This document shows, one piece after another, positions 15,983 to 24,908 of a stretch of 64,000 bases of DNA (the stretch's first letter is position 1; each line of letters starts with the position of its first letter). Made by a program: the position numbers and the translations under genes. Source of the stretch: Flavonifractor sp. An112 (GTDB lineage: Bacteria; Bacillota; Clostridia; Oscillospirales; Oscillospiraceae); contig NZ_NFLU01000001.1 in the NCBI RefSeq assembly GCF_002161085.1, positions 248,001 to 312,000 of the forward strand. The letters run 5' to 3'. Below the pieces are notes generated by a model, which saw nothing but the letters and a program-made list of their open reading frames with translations, did no database searches and was not told the DNA's origin.

Positions 15983-17394
15983 ACACCCGGAATTATCGCA
16001 ACGCAATGGACCAGCTGAACCCCGCCCCCGAGCTGGAGGAGCGCATCAAAGGGCAACTGAATCTGCCCCCCAGGCGGCAGGCCCACCCCCGCAGGCTGGC
16101 TGGCAAAGCTCTTGCGGCGGCGGCCGCCATCGCCTGCACCTTTATGGTGGCTATAGCGGTAAGCCCCCAACTGCGGGCGGCGGTGCTCACCTTCTTCCAC
16201 CTTGAGGAAACCGAGCAGGTGCCCGGCCCTGTGGGCGAGGCGCCGGAGGAGCCGGAAATGACCCAGACCACCATTGACGATCTGGTGGAGGCCCAGTATA
16301 TCCGTCTCCCCAATGCGGGGGCGGGTTATGACTACGGCGTCGGCACCCTGTTTCAGGCGGAACGAGCCGATGACGGTTCTCTCCTGGACTTCCACTACTG
16401 GGCGGCGGAAGGGGATCAGCTGGTCCCCCTGGAGACCTGCACCACCGAATTTTCCACCACCTGGGAGGGCGTGACTTATACCGACACCGTCTACTGGTGC
16501 GAGTATGAGGGGTCCATCTCCTGCTACTGCAACGGCACCGCCGGCTATGCCCTGGACTACGACTGTAATACCATCGCCATCCCCGGCTCCGCCGACAGCG
16601 TCATCCTCCGTCTCAGCCAGGGCAGCCAAATGGACTACCGGCAGTACCCAGTGCTGCTGGACCTGGAAACCGGTGAAGTCACCGACCTGCTGGGCGGCAC
16701 CGGCTGGGAAAAGGCCGCCCCCCTAACCGATGTGCGGTGGACGGACGATCTGTCCGCCGCCATCCTGTCCAGCGACCGCACGGGCTGGTTCTACTGTGAC
16801 CGGGCAGCCAAGACCACCACCGCCCTGGACGAGCTCACCGGCCTGGAGGTATTCAGCGCCTGGTTTGGTCAGGACGGCGCCCTGATCCTGCTGACCCTCT
16901 CCGGGTCGGAGGGGGACTGCTACGATGTCTGGACCTGGCAGCCGGAGAACGGCCAACTGAAACGCACCTTTTCCCAGCTGCCGGTCTACCAGTCCCGGGA
17001 GGAGAACCCTTACGGCTTTCAGTTCTTCTTTGGCGGCGGACGGGGCATTTATGTGGCGGAGGACGGCACGGTATCGGTGCTGGACCTGGTTACCGGCGGG
17101 ACCACCATTGTGGAGGATTTCTCGTTGTCCCAGCAGGAGAACGCCACCTTGATCGCCAATGCTTCCGGCACCAAGGTCCTGTTTGCCAGCTATGACGGCC
17201 AGGCCGACGGGCTGGGAATTTCCAGCCTGGGGGTGATGGACCTGGAAAAAGGCGTGTTCACCCTGCTGGACCGGGAAAACTACGACGCCCTGCAGGAGGG
17301 CTCTCTGAGCTGGTTCGACGAGGACCGGGTGGCCATCACCGCCCACGGCAAGGAGGACTACAACGAAACCTATCTCTACCTCTACCGGTTCTGA
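15979..17394 (+). CDS. Probable anti-sigma factor with extracytoplasmic sensor domain
   Basis: A 471-residue single-pass membrane protein. A short cytoplasmic N-terminus (about 45 residues; ELEERIKGQL) would bind the sigma factor encoded just upstream. One transmembrane helix lies at about 48-68. The outside part of about 400 residues is beta-rich and reads like a propeller-type sensor (repeated strand patterns such as VLLDLETGEVTDLL and VLDLVTGGTTIVEDF). Start and stop codons of the pair overlap. The family name is not certain; the assignment rests on gene order and topology. Confidence 0.7.
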   Translation: MNTRNYRNAMDQLNPAPELEERIKGQLNLPPRRQAHPRRLAGKALAAAAAIACTFMVAIAVSPQLRAAVLTFFHLEETEQVPGPVGEAPEEPEMTQTTIDDLVEAQYIRLPNAGAGYDYGVGTLFQAERADDGSLLDFHYWAAEGDQLVPLETCTTEFSTTWEGVTYTDTVYWCEYEGSISCYCNGTAGYALDYDCNTIAIPGSADSVILRLSQGSQMDYRQYPVLLDLETGEVTDLLGGTGWEKAAPLTDVRWTDDLSAAILSSDRTGWFYCDRAAKTTTALDELTGLEVFSAWFGQDGALILLTLSGSEGDCYDVWTWQPENGQLKRTFSQLPVYQSREENPYGFQFFFGGGRGIYVAEDGTVSVLDLVTGGTTIVEDFSLSQQENATLIANASGTKVLFASYDGQADGLGISSLGVMDLEKGVFTLLDRENYDALQEGSLSWFDEDRVAITAHGKEDYNETYLYLYRF

Positions 17395-17540
17395 CCGGCA
17401 GGCGGGCCGCCTATTTCGTGTTGGAAACAGATTGTTGTTATTGTCACAACAAGGAGAAAATGGTTCTCAGTTTTCCACATTTTCAAATCTAAACCAATCG
17501 GTTTCGTTTTAAAATGTTATTGTCATATTTTTAACATATA

Positions 17541-17567
17541 CGTTACAAATATAACGATATTTCGTTA
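17541..17567. promoter_or_regulatory. Three alternating CGTTA half-sites spaced by 11 bp
   Basis: CGTTA (17541), its complement TAACG (17552) and CGTTA (17563) are spaced exactly 11 bp apart, just upstream of the -35 of the alcohol dehydrogenase promoter. A further dyad, TTGTTG/CAACAA (17432-17452), lies upstream and loosely resembles Rex redox-repressor sites. These look like regulator binding sites in an A+T-rich region. Confidence 0.45.
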
Positions 17568-17590
17568 AAAAATAAACTTTTTAAAACTTA

Positions 17591-17619
17591 TTGACAGCTT
17601 TCATCTGGCAGATTATACT
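17591..17619 (+). promoter_or_regulatory. Promoter of the alcohol dehydrogenase gene
   Basis: TTGACA (17591-17596), a 17-bp spacer and TATACT (17614-17619). Confidence 0.8.
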
Positions 17620-17668
17620 TGCGTCAATCATTTGGGCGCAGGCGCCCGGCACAAGGAGGAAATCTGCT

Positions 17669-18826
17669 ATGTCCACTTACTACTTCCTGCCCACCCGCAA
17701 TGTGTTCGGTGAAGGAGCCGTCAATGAGATCGGCGCGCTGATGAGCAGCCTGAACGTCAGTCACGCCATGATCGTCACCGACAAGTTCCTGGCCCAGTCC
17801 GGCATGGCCGCCTCCATCCAGGAGATCCTGTCCGGCTCTGGCATCCGGTCGGTGGTCTTTGACGGAGCCGAGCCCAACCCCACCGACAAGAACGTGGAGG
17901 CAGGCGTGACCTTCTTCCAGCAGAACGGCTGCGACTCCATTATTTCTCTGGGCGGCGGCTCCTCCCACGACTGCGCCAAGGGCATCGGCCTGGTGGCCAG
18001 CAACGGCGGCACCATCCACGACTACGAGGGCGTGGACAAGGCCTCCAAGGACGTGGTTCCCCTGATGGCCATCAATACCACCGCCGGCACCGCCTCTGAG
18101 ATCACCCGCTTCTGCATCATCACCGACACCACCCGCAAGGTGAAAATGGCCATTGTGGACTGGCGAGTCACCCCCAAGATCGCCGTCAACGACCCGGTCC
18201 TCATGAAGGGGATGCCCGCTTCCCTCACCGCCGCCACCGGTATGGACGCCATGACCCACGCCATTGAGGCCTATGTCTCCACCGCCGCCAACGTGCTCAC
18301 CGACTCCGCCGCCCTGATGGCGGTGAAGATGATCTACCAGTACCTGCCCAAGGCAGTGGCCAACGGCGACTACATGAAGGCCCGGGACAAGATGGCCTAC
18401 GCCCAGTATCTGGCAGGCATCGCCTTCAATAACGCCTCTCTGGGCTACGTCCACGCCATGGCCCACCAGCTGGGCGGCTACTACAACCTGCCTCACGGCG
18501 TATGCAACGCCATCCTGCTGCCCTATGTGGAGGAGTTCAATCTCATCGGCAACCTGAATCGCTTCCGGGATCTGGCCCAGGCCATGGGGGAACAGATCGA
18601 CGGCCTGTCCACCGGGGATTCCGCGGCCAAGGCCATCCAGGCCATCCGCACCATCAGCCGCCAGGTGGGTATCCCCTCTGATCTGAAGCAGTTGGGGGTC
18701 AAGCCGGAGGACTTTGAGATTATGGCGGAAAACGCCATGAAGGACGTCTGCTGCCTCACCAATCCCCGCAAGGCCACCAAGGCCCAGATCATCGAGATCT
18801 ACCGCCGGGCCTACGAAGGCGAATAA
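17669..18826 (+). CDS. Iron-containing (group III) alcohol dehydrogenase
   Basis: A 385-residue NAD(P)H-dependent dehydrogenase interconverting alcohols and aldehydes, probably disposing of fermentative reductant. The nucleotide-binding stretch is SLGGGSSHDCAKG, and INTTAGTASEITRFCII follows. The metal ligands lie in GMDAMTHAIEAY, YVHAMAHQLGGYYNLPHG and the preceding aspartate region. AAGGAGGA precedes ATG 17669. It is a single gene with a near-consensus promoter and conspicuous upstream dyads. 1,3-propanediol, butanol or ethanol dehydrogenase activity cannot be separated by eye. Confidence 0.92.
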   Translation: MSTYYFLPTRNVFGEGAVNEIGALMSSLNVSHAMIVTDKFLAQSGMAASIQEILSGSGIRSVVFDGAEPNPTDKNVEAGVTFFQQNGCDSIISLGGGSSHDCAKGIGLVASNGGTIHDYEGVDKASKDVVPLMAINTTAGTASEITRFCIITDTTRKVKMAIVDWRVTPKIAVNDPVLMKGMPASLTAATGMDAMTHAIEAYVSTAANVLTDSAALMAVKMIYQYLPKAVANGDYMKARDKMAYAQYLAGIAFNNASLGYVHAMAHQLGGYYNLPHGVCNAILLPYVEEFNLIGNLNRFRDLAQAMGEQIDGLSTGDSAAKAIQAIRTISRQVGIPSDLKQLGVKPEDFEIMAENAMKDVCCLTNPRKATKAQIIEIYRRAYEGE

Positions 18827-18834
18827 GAATCTCC

Positions 18835-18866
18835 GCCGGGCGTGCCTCAAGGCACGCCCGGCTTTG
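18835..18866 (+). terminator. Intrinsic terminator
   Basis: GCCGGGCGTGCC pairs with GGCACGCCCGGC, followed by a short T run. Confidence 0.85.
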
Positions 18867-18903
18867 TCGTCCCTTCATTTTATCGTTTTTCAATAAATTT
18901 ATA

Positions 18904-18932
18904 TTGACTTTCAGTTTCCCGCATGGTAGGAT
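18904..18932 (+). promoter_or_regulatory. Candidate promoter of the following membrane-protein genes
   Basis: TTGACT (18904-18909), a 17-bp spacer and TAGGAT (18927-18932). Confidence 0.6.
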
Positions 18933-18954
18933 GGCCTCGAAAGGAGCGATTCTT

Positions 18955-19470
18955 ATGACTCCGTCACCTGCCTCCCGGTTGGGGGGATTTGCAGCGGGAC
19001 ATTTTGTGATCACTGCCCTCTGCGCTCCGCTGTTGTTCTTAGGGCCCCAAGTGTTTGCATCCGTTTCCTCACCGCTTCAGGCACTGTGGATGATGGTCCT
19101 CTATCTTCCCGCCGGGTGGATCATGGCTGCCGTCCGCAGCTGGAACCGGCCCACACCGAAAGAGGGCGTAAAGGCTGTTCTTTGGCCCGCCCTGCTTGCC
19201 TGGGGCTGGGCCTTTGGAGGGTGGCTTCTGCTTATCTGTCCTTCCCTTCTCTCCGGCATAGGCTTCTGGATGCTGACAAGCACCTACTTTTTGGCGTGCC
19301 CCTCCTTTGTGTTCATGCTGGCCGCCCTGGGGCAGAATGCAGATCTTACCGCCTGGAGCACCTTCGGCTTCACCTGGTATTTTTCCATGTTTCTGGCCGG
19401 TCTGCTGCCGCCGCTGCTCTTCTTTCTGGGGTCTCTGCTGCCCCGCCCTGTCCGCACGGTCCGCAACTGA
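18955..19470 (+). CDS. Small polytopic membrane protein, unknown function
   Basis: A 171-residue hydrophobic protein with about five membrane segments. The start at 18955 follows AAAGGAGCG at a good distance and lies just after a promoter. I recognise no family. The next gene, also an unknown membrane-associated protein, follows 26 bp later, so they probably form a two-gene operon. Confidence 0.65.
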   Translation: MTPSPASRLGGFAAGHFVITALCAPLLFLGPQVFASVSSPLQALWMMVLYLPAGWIMAAVRSWNRPTPKEGVKAVLWPALLAWGWAFGGWLLLICPSLLSGIGFWMLTSTYFLACPSFVFMLAALGQNADLTAWSTFGFTWYFSMFLAGLLPPLLFFLGSLLPRPVRTVRN

Positions 19471-19496
19471 TACGCCCCCTGGAAAAGAGGTCCGCT

Positions 19497-19949
19497 ATGA
19501 AAAGAAAACACATTCTATTGACCGTCGCCTGTCTCCTCCTTGTGGCCGGAGCCATCGGCTGGAGGGTTCTCTCCAGTTACACCCTGGCGCTGCGCCTGAA
19601 CTGGGGGATCTCCATTCCTTTTTGGGCCCGTCCCGTTCCATGCTATGAAAAGGATTCCGGCCCCAGTTTTCTGGGGGACGGTATCCGATACCATATATTC
19701 TCCTATCAGTACGAGGATTTCATTGACCAGATGTTCGCCTGGGCCAGCGTGGACCGGGAGACCATCTACTGCGACAGCCTCACCCAGGCCGCCGAAACCT
19801 GGCTGGACGAGATTGAGGTCCCGGCTGAGTACCGCCCCGACTACGACGCTTGTTCCAACTGGTATCGCGCCAAGTCGGACAACAGCGAAATCATCTTCTT
19901 CTGGGACGCGGAACGGAACCGGCTCTACTGCCTGGAATCCTTTCTCTGA
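19497..19949 (+). CDS. Hypothetical membrane-anchored protein
   Basis: A 150-residue protein with an N-terminal basic stretch and one hydrophobic helix (about 5-25), then a soluble domain probably outside the cell. The soluble part has aromatic and acidic residues and several cysteines (PCYEKD, YCDSLTQ, DACSNWY, YCLESFL), which might form disulfides. GGAAAAGAGG precedes the ATG. No family is recognised. It lies 26 bp after the preceding membrane-protein gene. Confidence 0.6.
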   Translation: MKRKHILLTVACLLLVAGAIGWRVLSSYTLALRLNWGISIPFWARPVPCYEKDSGPSFLGDGIRYHIFSYQYEDFIDQMFAWASVDRETIYCDSLTQAAETWLDEIEVPAEYRPDYDACSNWYRAKSDNSEIIFFWDAERNRLYCLESFL

Positions 19950-19981
19950 CCGCTCGGCGCCGGTTCTCCCCGAAAAGGCGG

Positions 19982-20009
19982 TTGACAACGGCGAAAAATG
20001 TGATAGAAT
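19982..20009 (+). promoter_or_regulatory. Promoter of alaS
   Basis: TTGACA (19982-19987), a 16-bp spacer and TAGAAT (20004-20009), immediately upstream of the T-box leader. Confidence 0.75.
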
Positions 20010-20014
20010 AAGGC

Positions 20015-20247
20015 AGTTGAAGCGCAATGACGAAGCCAAGCAGACCACGCCGCGACGAGCGAGAGGGGACGGTGAGAGCCCTCCGCGACACGAGCCTGCG
20101 CGCCACTTCTGAGCGGCCCGGGAGGACCGGGACGATTCATCCCCGTTACCGGATGCAATGAGATGCGCTCTTTGGGCGCAGATCAGGGTGGTACCGTGGA
20201 GTGAACATTGCTCCGCCCCTGACATGGGGGCGGGGCTTATTTTTTTG
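20015..20247 (+). promoter_or_regulatory. T-box riboswitch of alaS
   Basis: A leader that binds uncharged tRNA-Ala to allow transcription. The diagnostic T-box AGGGTGGTACCGTGG lies at 20185-20199; its TGGTACC portion faces the tRNA acceptor end. The competing terminator GCTCCGCCCC/GGGGGCGGGGC (20210-20236) ends in a T run. The upstream stem I region holds the specifier loop, which I did not pin to a single codon; the downstream alaS gene makes alanine the expected specificity. Confidence 0.92.
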
Positions 20248-20265
20248 CAGAGGAGATTGAATCAT

Positions 20266-22938
20266 ATGCCCAAGAAGTTCGGTCTGAACGAACTGCGCGA
20301 GATGTTCCTGTCCTTCTTTGAGACCAAGGGACACCTGCGCCTGCCCAGCTTTTCCCTGATTCCCCAGAACGACGCCTCCCTGCTGCTCATCAACAGCGGC
20401 ATGGCGCCCATGAAGCCCTTCTTCACCGGCGAGCAGGAGCCCCCCCGCCACCGTGTGACCACCTGCCAGAAGTGCATCCGCACCGGCGACATTGAGAACA
20501 TCGGTCACACCGCCCGTCACGGCACCTACTTCGAGATGCTGGGCAACTTCTCCTTCGGTGATTACTTCAAGAAGGAGGCCATTCACTGGGCCTGGGAGTT
20601 CCTGACCTCCCCCGAGTGGGTGGGCCTGGACCCCAACCGCCTCTACCCCTCTGTGTTCGCCGGCAATGAGACCACCCCCGCCGACGACGAGGCTTTCCGC
20701 ATCTGGAACGAGGAGATCGGCATCCCCGCCGACCGCATCTTCAAGTTCGGCAAGGAGGATAACTTCTGGGAGCACGGCTCCGGTCCCTGCGGCCCCTGCT
20801 CCGAGATCTACTACGACCGCGGCGAGCAGTGGGGCTGCGGCAAGCCCGGCTGCACCGTGGGCTGCGACTGCGACCGCTATATTGAGGTGTGGAACGTAGT
20901 GTTCTCCCAGTTCGACAACGACGGCGAGAACCACTACACCGAGCTCAAGCAGAAGAACATCGACACCGGCATGGGCCTGGAGCGTCTGGCCTGCGTGTGC
21001 CAGGATGTGGCCTCCCTGTTTGACGTGGACACCGTCATGAACATCACCAACAAGGTGAGCGAGATCACCCACGCCCACTACGGCGAGACCGCCGCCAAGG
21101 ACGTGTCTCTTCGCGTTATCACCGACCACATCCGCTCCGCCACCTTTATGATCTGCGACGGCGTGCTCCCCTCCAACGAGGGCCGGGGCTACGTCCTCCG
21201 CCGCCTGCTCCGCCGGGCCGCCCGCCACGGCAAGCTGCTGGGCGTCAACGATCCCTTCCTGTATGAGGTGTGCGACACCGTTATTCACGAGAACGAGGGC
21301 CACTACCCCGAGCTTCGGGAGCGCCAGGACTATATTACCAAGGTCATCCGCACTGAGGAGGAGAACTTCGCCCGCACCATCGACGGCGGCCTGAAGATCT
21401 TCAACGATATGCTGGAGGGCCACAAGGCCGGCGGCGAGACCGTGTTCTCCGGCGCTGACGCCTTCAAGCTGTACGACACCTACGGCTTCCCCATCGACCT
21501 GACCATCGAGATGGTGGAGGAGCAGGGCATGACCGTGGATCAGGCCGCCTTCCAGAAGCTGATGCAGGAGCAGAAGGAGCGCGCCCGTAAGGCCCGCGAG
21601 GCTCTGGGCGATCTGGGCTGGGCCGGCGTGGAGTTCGGCAAAGACGTGCCCGAGACGGAGTTTGTGGGCTACGAGAACACTGCCATTGACGACGCCAAGG
21701 TTGTGGCTCTGGTGGTGGAGAACGAGCAGGCCGAAGAGCTGATGCCCGGCGTGGAGGGCATCGTGGTGCTGGATAAGACCCCCTTCTACGCCGAGATGGG
21801 CGGCCAGGTGGCCGACCATGGCACCATCACCACCGCTGGCGGCGCTCAGTTCCAGGTCACCGACGTGCAGAAGAACAAGGGCGGCAAGTATATGCACTAC
21901 GGCAAGCTGACCGAGGGCACCCTCAAGCTGGGCGACACTGTCACTGCCTCCATCGACGTGTCCCGCCGGAAAGCCATCATGCGCGCTCACTCCGCTACCC
22001 ACCTGCTGGACAAGGCCCTGCGTACCGTGCTGGGCGACCACGTCCATCAGGCCGGTTCTCTGGTAGAGCCCGACCGGCTGCGCTTCGACTTCACCCACTT
22101 CTCCGCTATGACTGCCGAGGAGCTGGGCCAGGTGTCTGCCATGGTCAACGAGGCCGTGCTGGAGGGCTACGACGTCCACACCGACGTGCTGCCCATCGAG
22201 GAGGCCAAAAAGAAGGGCGCCATCGCCCTGTTCGGTGAGAAGTACGGCGACACCGTCCGCGTGGTGGACATGGGCGAGGGCTACTCCGTGGAGTTCTGCG
22301 GCGGCACCCACCTGGACAACACCGCCAAGGTGGGCGTGTTCCACATCGAGAGCGAGTTCTCCGTGGCCTCCGGCGTCCGCCGTATTGAGGCCACCACCGG
22401 CGCTCAGTCCCTGAAGATTATGAACCAGAACCAGCAGAAGCTGTTTGAGGCCGCTGCCGTGCTCAAGGCCAAGCCCAGCGATCTGCGGGAGAAGGCCGAG
22501 CAGACCATCAGCGAACTGCGCGAGCTGCGCCACATGGTGGAGGGCTTCAAGGCCAAAGAAGCCATCAATCAGGCTGGCAACTTCCTGATGGGCGCCAAGG
22601 ACGTGGGCGGCCTGAAGGTGCTTACCGCCACCCTCAACGATGCCGATGCCGACCGTCTGCGCAAGATGGGCGATTTCCTGCGGGATAAGGACTCCAGCGT
22701 AGTAGCCGTTCTGTCCAGCGTGAAGGACGGCAAGATCACCTTCCTGTCCGTGTGCGGCAAGGACGCCGTGGCCAAGGGCATCAAGGCCGGTGACCTGGTG
22801 AAGCAGGTGTGCTGCTGCTGCGGCGGCAAGGGCGGCGGCAAGCCCGACAGTGCCATGGGCGGCGGCTCCGACGTCCTCAAGCTGGACGACGCTCTCGCCA
22901 AAGTGGACGACTTTGTGGCCGAGAAGCTGGGACTGTAA
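20266..22938 (+). CDS. alaS: Alanyl-tRNA synthetase
   Basis: An 890-residue class II aminoacyl-tRNA synthetase. The catalytic domain opens the protein (LNELREMFLSFFETKGH; GSGPCGPCSEIYYDRG; class II motif 3 in the ITDHIRSATFMI/RGYVLRRLLRRA region). The editing domain carries the zinc/editing motifs AHSATHLLDKALR and EFCGGTHLDNT. A C-terminal C-Ala domain ends in a Gly-rich stretch with a CCCC run. The start at 20266 is chosen because it follows AGAGGAG after the T-box terminator. A partial copy of its 3' end recurs at 23092-23120. Confidence 0.97.
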   Translation: MPKKFGLNELREMFLSFFETKGHLRLPSFSLIPQNDASLLLINSGMAPMKPFFTGEQEPPRHRVTTCQKCIRTGDIENIGHTARHGTYFEMLGNFSFGDYFKKEAIHWAWEFLTSPEWVGLDPNRLYPSVFAGNETTPADDEAFRIWNEEIGIPADRIFKFGKEDNFWEHGSGPCGPCSEIYYDRGEQWGCGKPGCTVGCDCDRYIEVWNVVFSQFDNDGENHYTELKQKNIDTGMGLERLACVCQDVASLFDVDTVMNITNKVSEITHAHYGETAAKDVSLRVITDHIRSATFMICDGVLPSNEGRGYVLRRLLRRAARHGKLLGVNDPFLYEVCDTVIHENEGHYPELRERQDYITKVIRTEEENFARTIDGGLKIFNDMLEGHKAGGETVFSGADAFKLYDTYGFPIDLTIEMVEEQGMTVDQAAFQKLMQEQKERARKAREALGDLGWAGVEFGKDVPETEFVGYENTAIDDAKVVALVVENEQAEELMPGVEGIVVLDKTPFYAEMGGQVADHGTITTAGGAQFQVTDVQKNKGGKYMHYGKLTEGTLKLGDTVTASIDVSRRKAIMRAHSATHLLDKALRTVLGDHVHQAGSLVEPDRLRFDFTHFSAMTAEELGQVSAMVNEAVLEGYDVHTDVLPIEEAKKKGAIALFGEKYGDTVRVVDMGEGYSVEFCGGTHLDNTAKVGVFHIESEFSVASGVRRIEATTGAQSLKIMNQNQQKLFEAAAVLKAKPSDLREKAEQTISELRELRHMVEGFKAKEAINQAGNFLMGAKDVGGLKVLTATLNDADADRLRKMGDFLRDKDSSVVAVLSSVKDGKITFLSVCGKDAVAKGIKAGDLVKQVCCCCGGKGGGKPDSAMGGGSDVLKLDDALAKVDDFVAEKLGL

Positions 22939-23120
22939 GTCATCTAGTTGTCCTAGCGGACGTCGTTTAGCCCCGCCGCAAGTGCGGCGTTCCAAGCGTT
23001 TTGCCAAAGGCAAAACCTTGATGCCGGGACAATTCACTTGCCCCGCGCAGATAAAATAACAGGGTCCCCACACGACAGGGTCGTGTGGGGCGGCCGAGAA
23101 GCTGGGGCTGTAAATCACCC
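22917..23120. repeat. Duplicated 3' end of alaS flanking a hairpin-rich insert
   Basis: The last bases of alaS (22917-22944) recur at 23092-23119 with 25 of 28 positions identical, including the stop codon. Between the copies lie about 147 bp with three perfect hairpins: CGCCGCA/TGCGGCG, TTTTGCC/GGCAAAA and CCCCACACGAC/GTCGTGTGGGG. This looks like the footprint of a small inserted element or a local duplication. Confidence 0.65.
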
Positions 23121-23163
23121 CCACTTTGAAGTATTTTAGACACAGAAAGTAGGCACATTTTTC

Positions 23164-23343
23164 ATGTTTCCCCAAGATCCCATGATTCTGCTCAGTTATG
23201 TCAACACCAAACTGCGGGACTTCTATCCCTCCCTGGACGCCCTGTGCGACGATCTCCAGGCAGATAAGGACGAGATCTCCCAGAAGCTGGCCGTGCTGGA
23301 TTGCCAGTACGATCCGGACCGGAACCAGTTTGTACGGATGTAA
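23164..23343 (+). CDS. DUF4250 domain protein
   Basis: A 59-residue protein too short for many gene callers. The pattern DPMILLSYVNTKLRDFYPSLDALCDDL and the ending YDPDRNQFV match the small DUF4250 family of Firmicutes, which is often found alone and has no known function. It begins 225 bp after alaS, past the duplicated element, and is followed by a terminator. Confidence 0.75.
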   Translation: MFPQDPMILLSYVNTKLRDFYPSLDALCDDLQADKDEISQKLAVLDCQYDPDRNQFVRM

Positions 23344-23360
23344 TCTGCACAGAATCAATT

Positions 23361-23396
23361 TGGGCCCGCTGCATAGCGCAGCGGGCCCATTTTTAT
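23361..23396 (+). terminator. Intrinsic terminator
   Basis: TGGGCCCGCTGC pairs with GCAGCGGGCCCA, then TTTTTA. Confidence 0.88.
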
Positions 23397-23406
23397 ATCC
23401 GTATCT

Positions 23407-24051
23407 TCAAAATTCCTTTTTGGCGTAGATCCCCTGTGCGATAAAATAGGAGATCAGGTAGCCGCCAATAGCCAGCAATCCCAAGAGGACGGGCAGGGCG
23501 GTCAGCAGCCACGCCGGAGGCGTGGGCAGAGTGATCTGGTTCTTGTCCAGTCCCCCAAGCAGCACAGCGCCGCCAAAAATCACTACAAAGGTGATCATGC
23601 TGATCACTCTGGCCTTCTCCGCCCCATACTTGAGCAGGAAGGGCAGAATGATGGCGTCCAACACCAGCGTAAGCACGCCGCAGGACAGGGCAATGAGTAC
23701 CAGATCATCCAGCGTTGTCTCGGTCAGTCCGGCCAAGGAAAGGCACACCATCAGGCCCGCCGCCACCGCCACACTGACCACGATTACCAACAGGGTGAAC
23801 ACATATTTCCCGGCCACCACCCCCCGCCGTCCGGCGGAGGTGGCCACCGCGTACCGGTCCCAATGGGCGGCATCGTCCAGTGCCACCGAGGACACGGGAA
23901 TGGTGAGACCGAATACGGCTACCAGAGCCCCCAAGATGGAGAAATCAAACACCCCGGTCACGCAGAAGCCTCCGTACACGACGAGAAAGAGCAGCAGGGT
24001 GGAAAGCTGCTTGCGCAAAGCCACAATATCCTTATAGATCAGCCCGGTCAT
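23407..24051 (-). CDS. ABC-2 type transporter permease
   Basis: A 214-residue membrane protein with six hydrophobic segments, the typical size of permeases in small GntR-controlled ABC systems. The start at 24051 overlaps the ATPase stop by 4 bp (ATGA). It begins MTGLIYKDIVALRKQL and contains ALDDAAHWDRYAVATSAGRR, a pattern of the ABC2_membrane_5-type family. Likely an exporter with the upstream ATPase; substrate unknown, though YtrA-type systems often answer cell-wall antibiotics. Confidence 0.85.
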   Translation of the reverse strand: MTGLIYKDIVALRKQLSTLLLFLVVYGGFCVTGVFDFSILGALVAVFGLTIPVSSVALDDAAHWDRYAVATSAGRRGVVAGKYVFTLLVIVVSVAVAAGLMVCLSLAGLTETTLDDLVLIALSCGVLTLVLDAIILPFLLKYGAEKARVISMITFVVIFGGAVLLGGLDKNQITLPTPPAWLLTALPVLLGLLAIGGYLISYFIAQGIYAKKEF

Positions 24052-24908
24052 TGGGCATCCCCCTTTCCGGTAAAGACCATGATATCCTCCAGGGTAGCGG
24101 GGTCCACCGTTAGGCCCGGATAGCGGCGGGCAAAGGCGTACCGGTCCTTTACCAGGGCCTCGCACCCGAACTGTCCCACCCGGCTGCCCGCCAGCAGGGA
24201 CCGGTCCACCCGCTCCAGATCGGCGCGGCTGCACACCAGCTTGCCGTAGGAGTCCAGCAGTTCGTCCTTGGCGCCGGACAGAACCACCCGCCCCTTGTGG
24301 AGATAGGTTACATAGTCCGCGGCCTTCTCCAAGTCGCTGGTGATATGGCTGGAAATGAGGATAGAATGCTCCTCGTCCTGAATAAAGTTGAGAAACTCAT
24401 CCAGAATCTCATCCCGCACCACCGGGTCCAGGCCGGAGGTGGCCTCGTCCAGGATCAGCAGCCTGGGTTTGGCTGCAAAGGCAGCCGCAATAGCCAGCTT
24501 CATTTTCATGCCCCGGGAAAAGGTCTTGACGGTCTTTTTCTCCGGCAGCTCAAATTTCCGCAGATAGCTCCCGTAGCACGTTCCATCCCAGTTGGGATAG
24601 AGTTTGGACAGGATCTTGCCAATCTGGACCGGGTTGAGGGTATCGTGGAAGAGGGACTCGTCCAGTACCACCCCCACCTGACTCTTTACTGCCCGCTCGT
24701 CACGGACAGCGTCCAGCCCAAAGACGGAGATCTCCCCGCCGTCCCGGTGGATCAGGTTCAGAATACATTTGATGGTGGTGGACTTCCCTGCCCCGTTCTC
24801 CCCGATCAGACCCATAATGGTGCCGCCGGGCACAGTGAAGGACACGTCGTCCAGCTTGAAGGAGCCGTAATCCTTAGTGAGATGGCATACTTCCAATGCA
24901 TTGCTCAT
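24048..24908 (-). CDS. ABC transporter ATP-binding protein
   Basis: A 286-residue ATPase with Walker A GENGAGKSTT (about 37-46), signature FSRGMKMK, Walker B LLILDEA and switch SSHITSDLEKAADY. The last 80 residues are an extension typical of the YtrB/bacitracin-type subfamily. It overlaps the GntR gene upstream and the permease downstream by 4 bp each, so the three form a tight operon. Confidence 0.92.
   Translation of the reverse strand: MSNALEVCHLTKDYGSFKLDDVSFTVPGGTIMGLIGENGAGKSTTIKCILNLIHRDGGEISVFGLDAVRDERAVKSQVGVVLDESLFHDTLNPVQIGKILSKLYPNWDGTCYGSYLRKFELPEKKTVKTFSRGMKMKLAIAAAFAAKPRLLILDEATSGLDPVVRDEILDEFLNFIQDEEHSILISSHITSDLEKAADYVTYLHKGRVVLSGAKDELLDSYGKLVCSRADLERVDRSLLAGSRVGQFGCEALVKDRYAFARRYPGLTVDPATLEDIMVFTGKGDAQ

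Noticed and set aside
20146-23358. A 1070-codon open frame on the strand opposite alaS
   Set aside because: It is a codon-bias shadow of a G+C-rich gene: the translation is repetitive His/Gly/Leu/Val-rich sequence with no domain, while the plus strand encodes a perfect AlaS. The same applies to long opposite-strand frames at 49145-53101, 7406-9706, 31465-33444 and 43714-45885.
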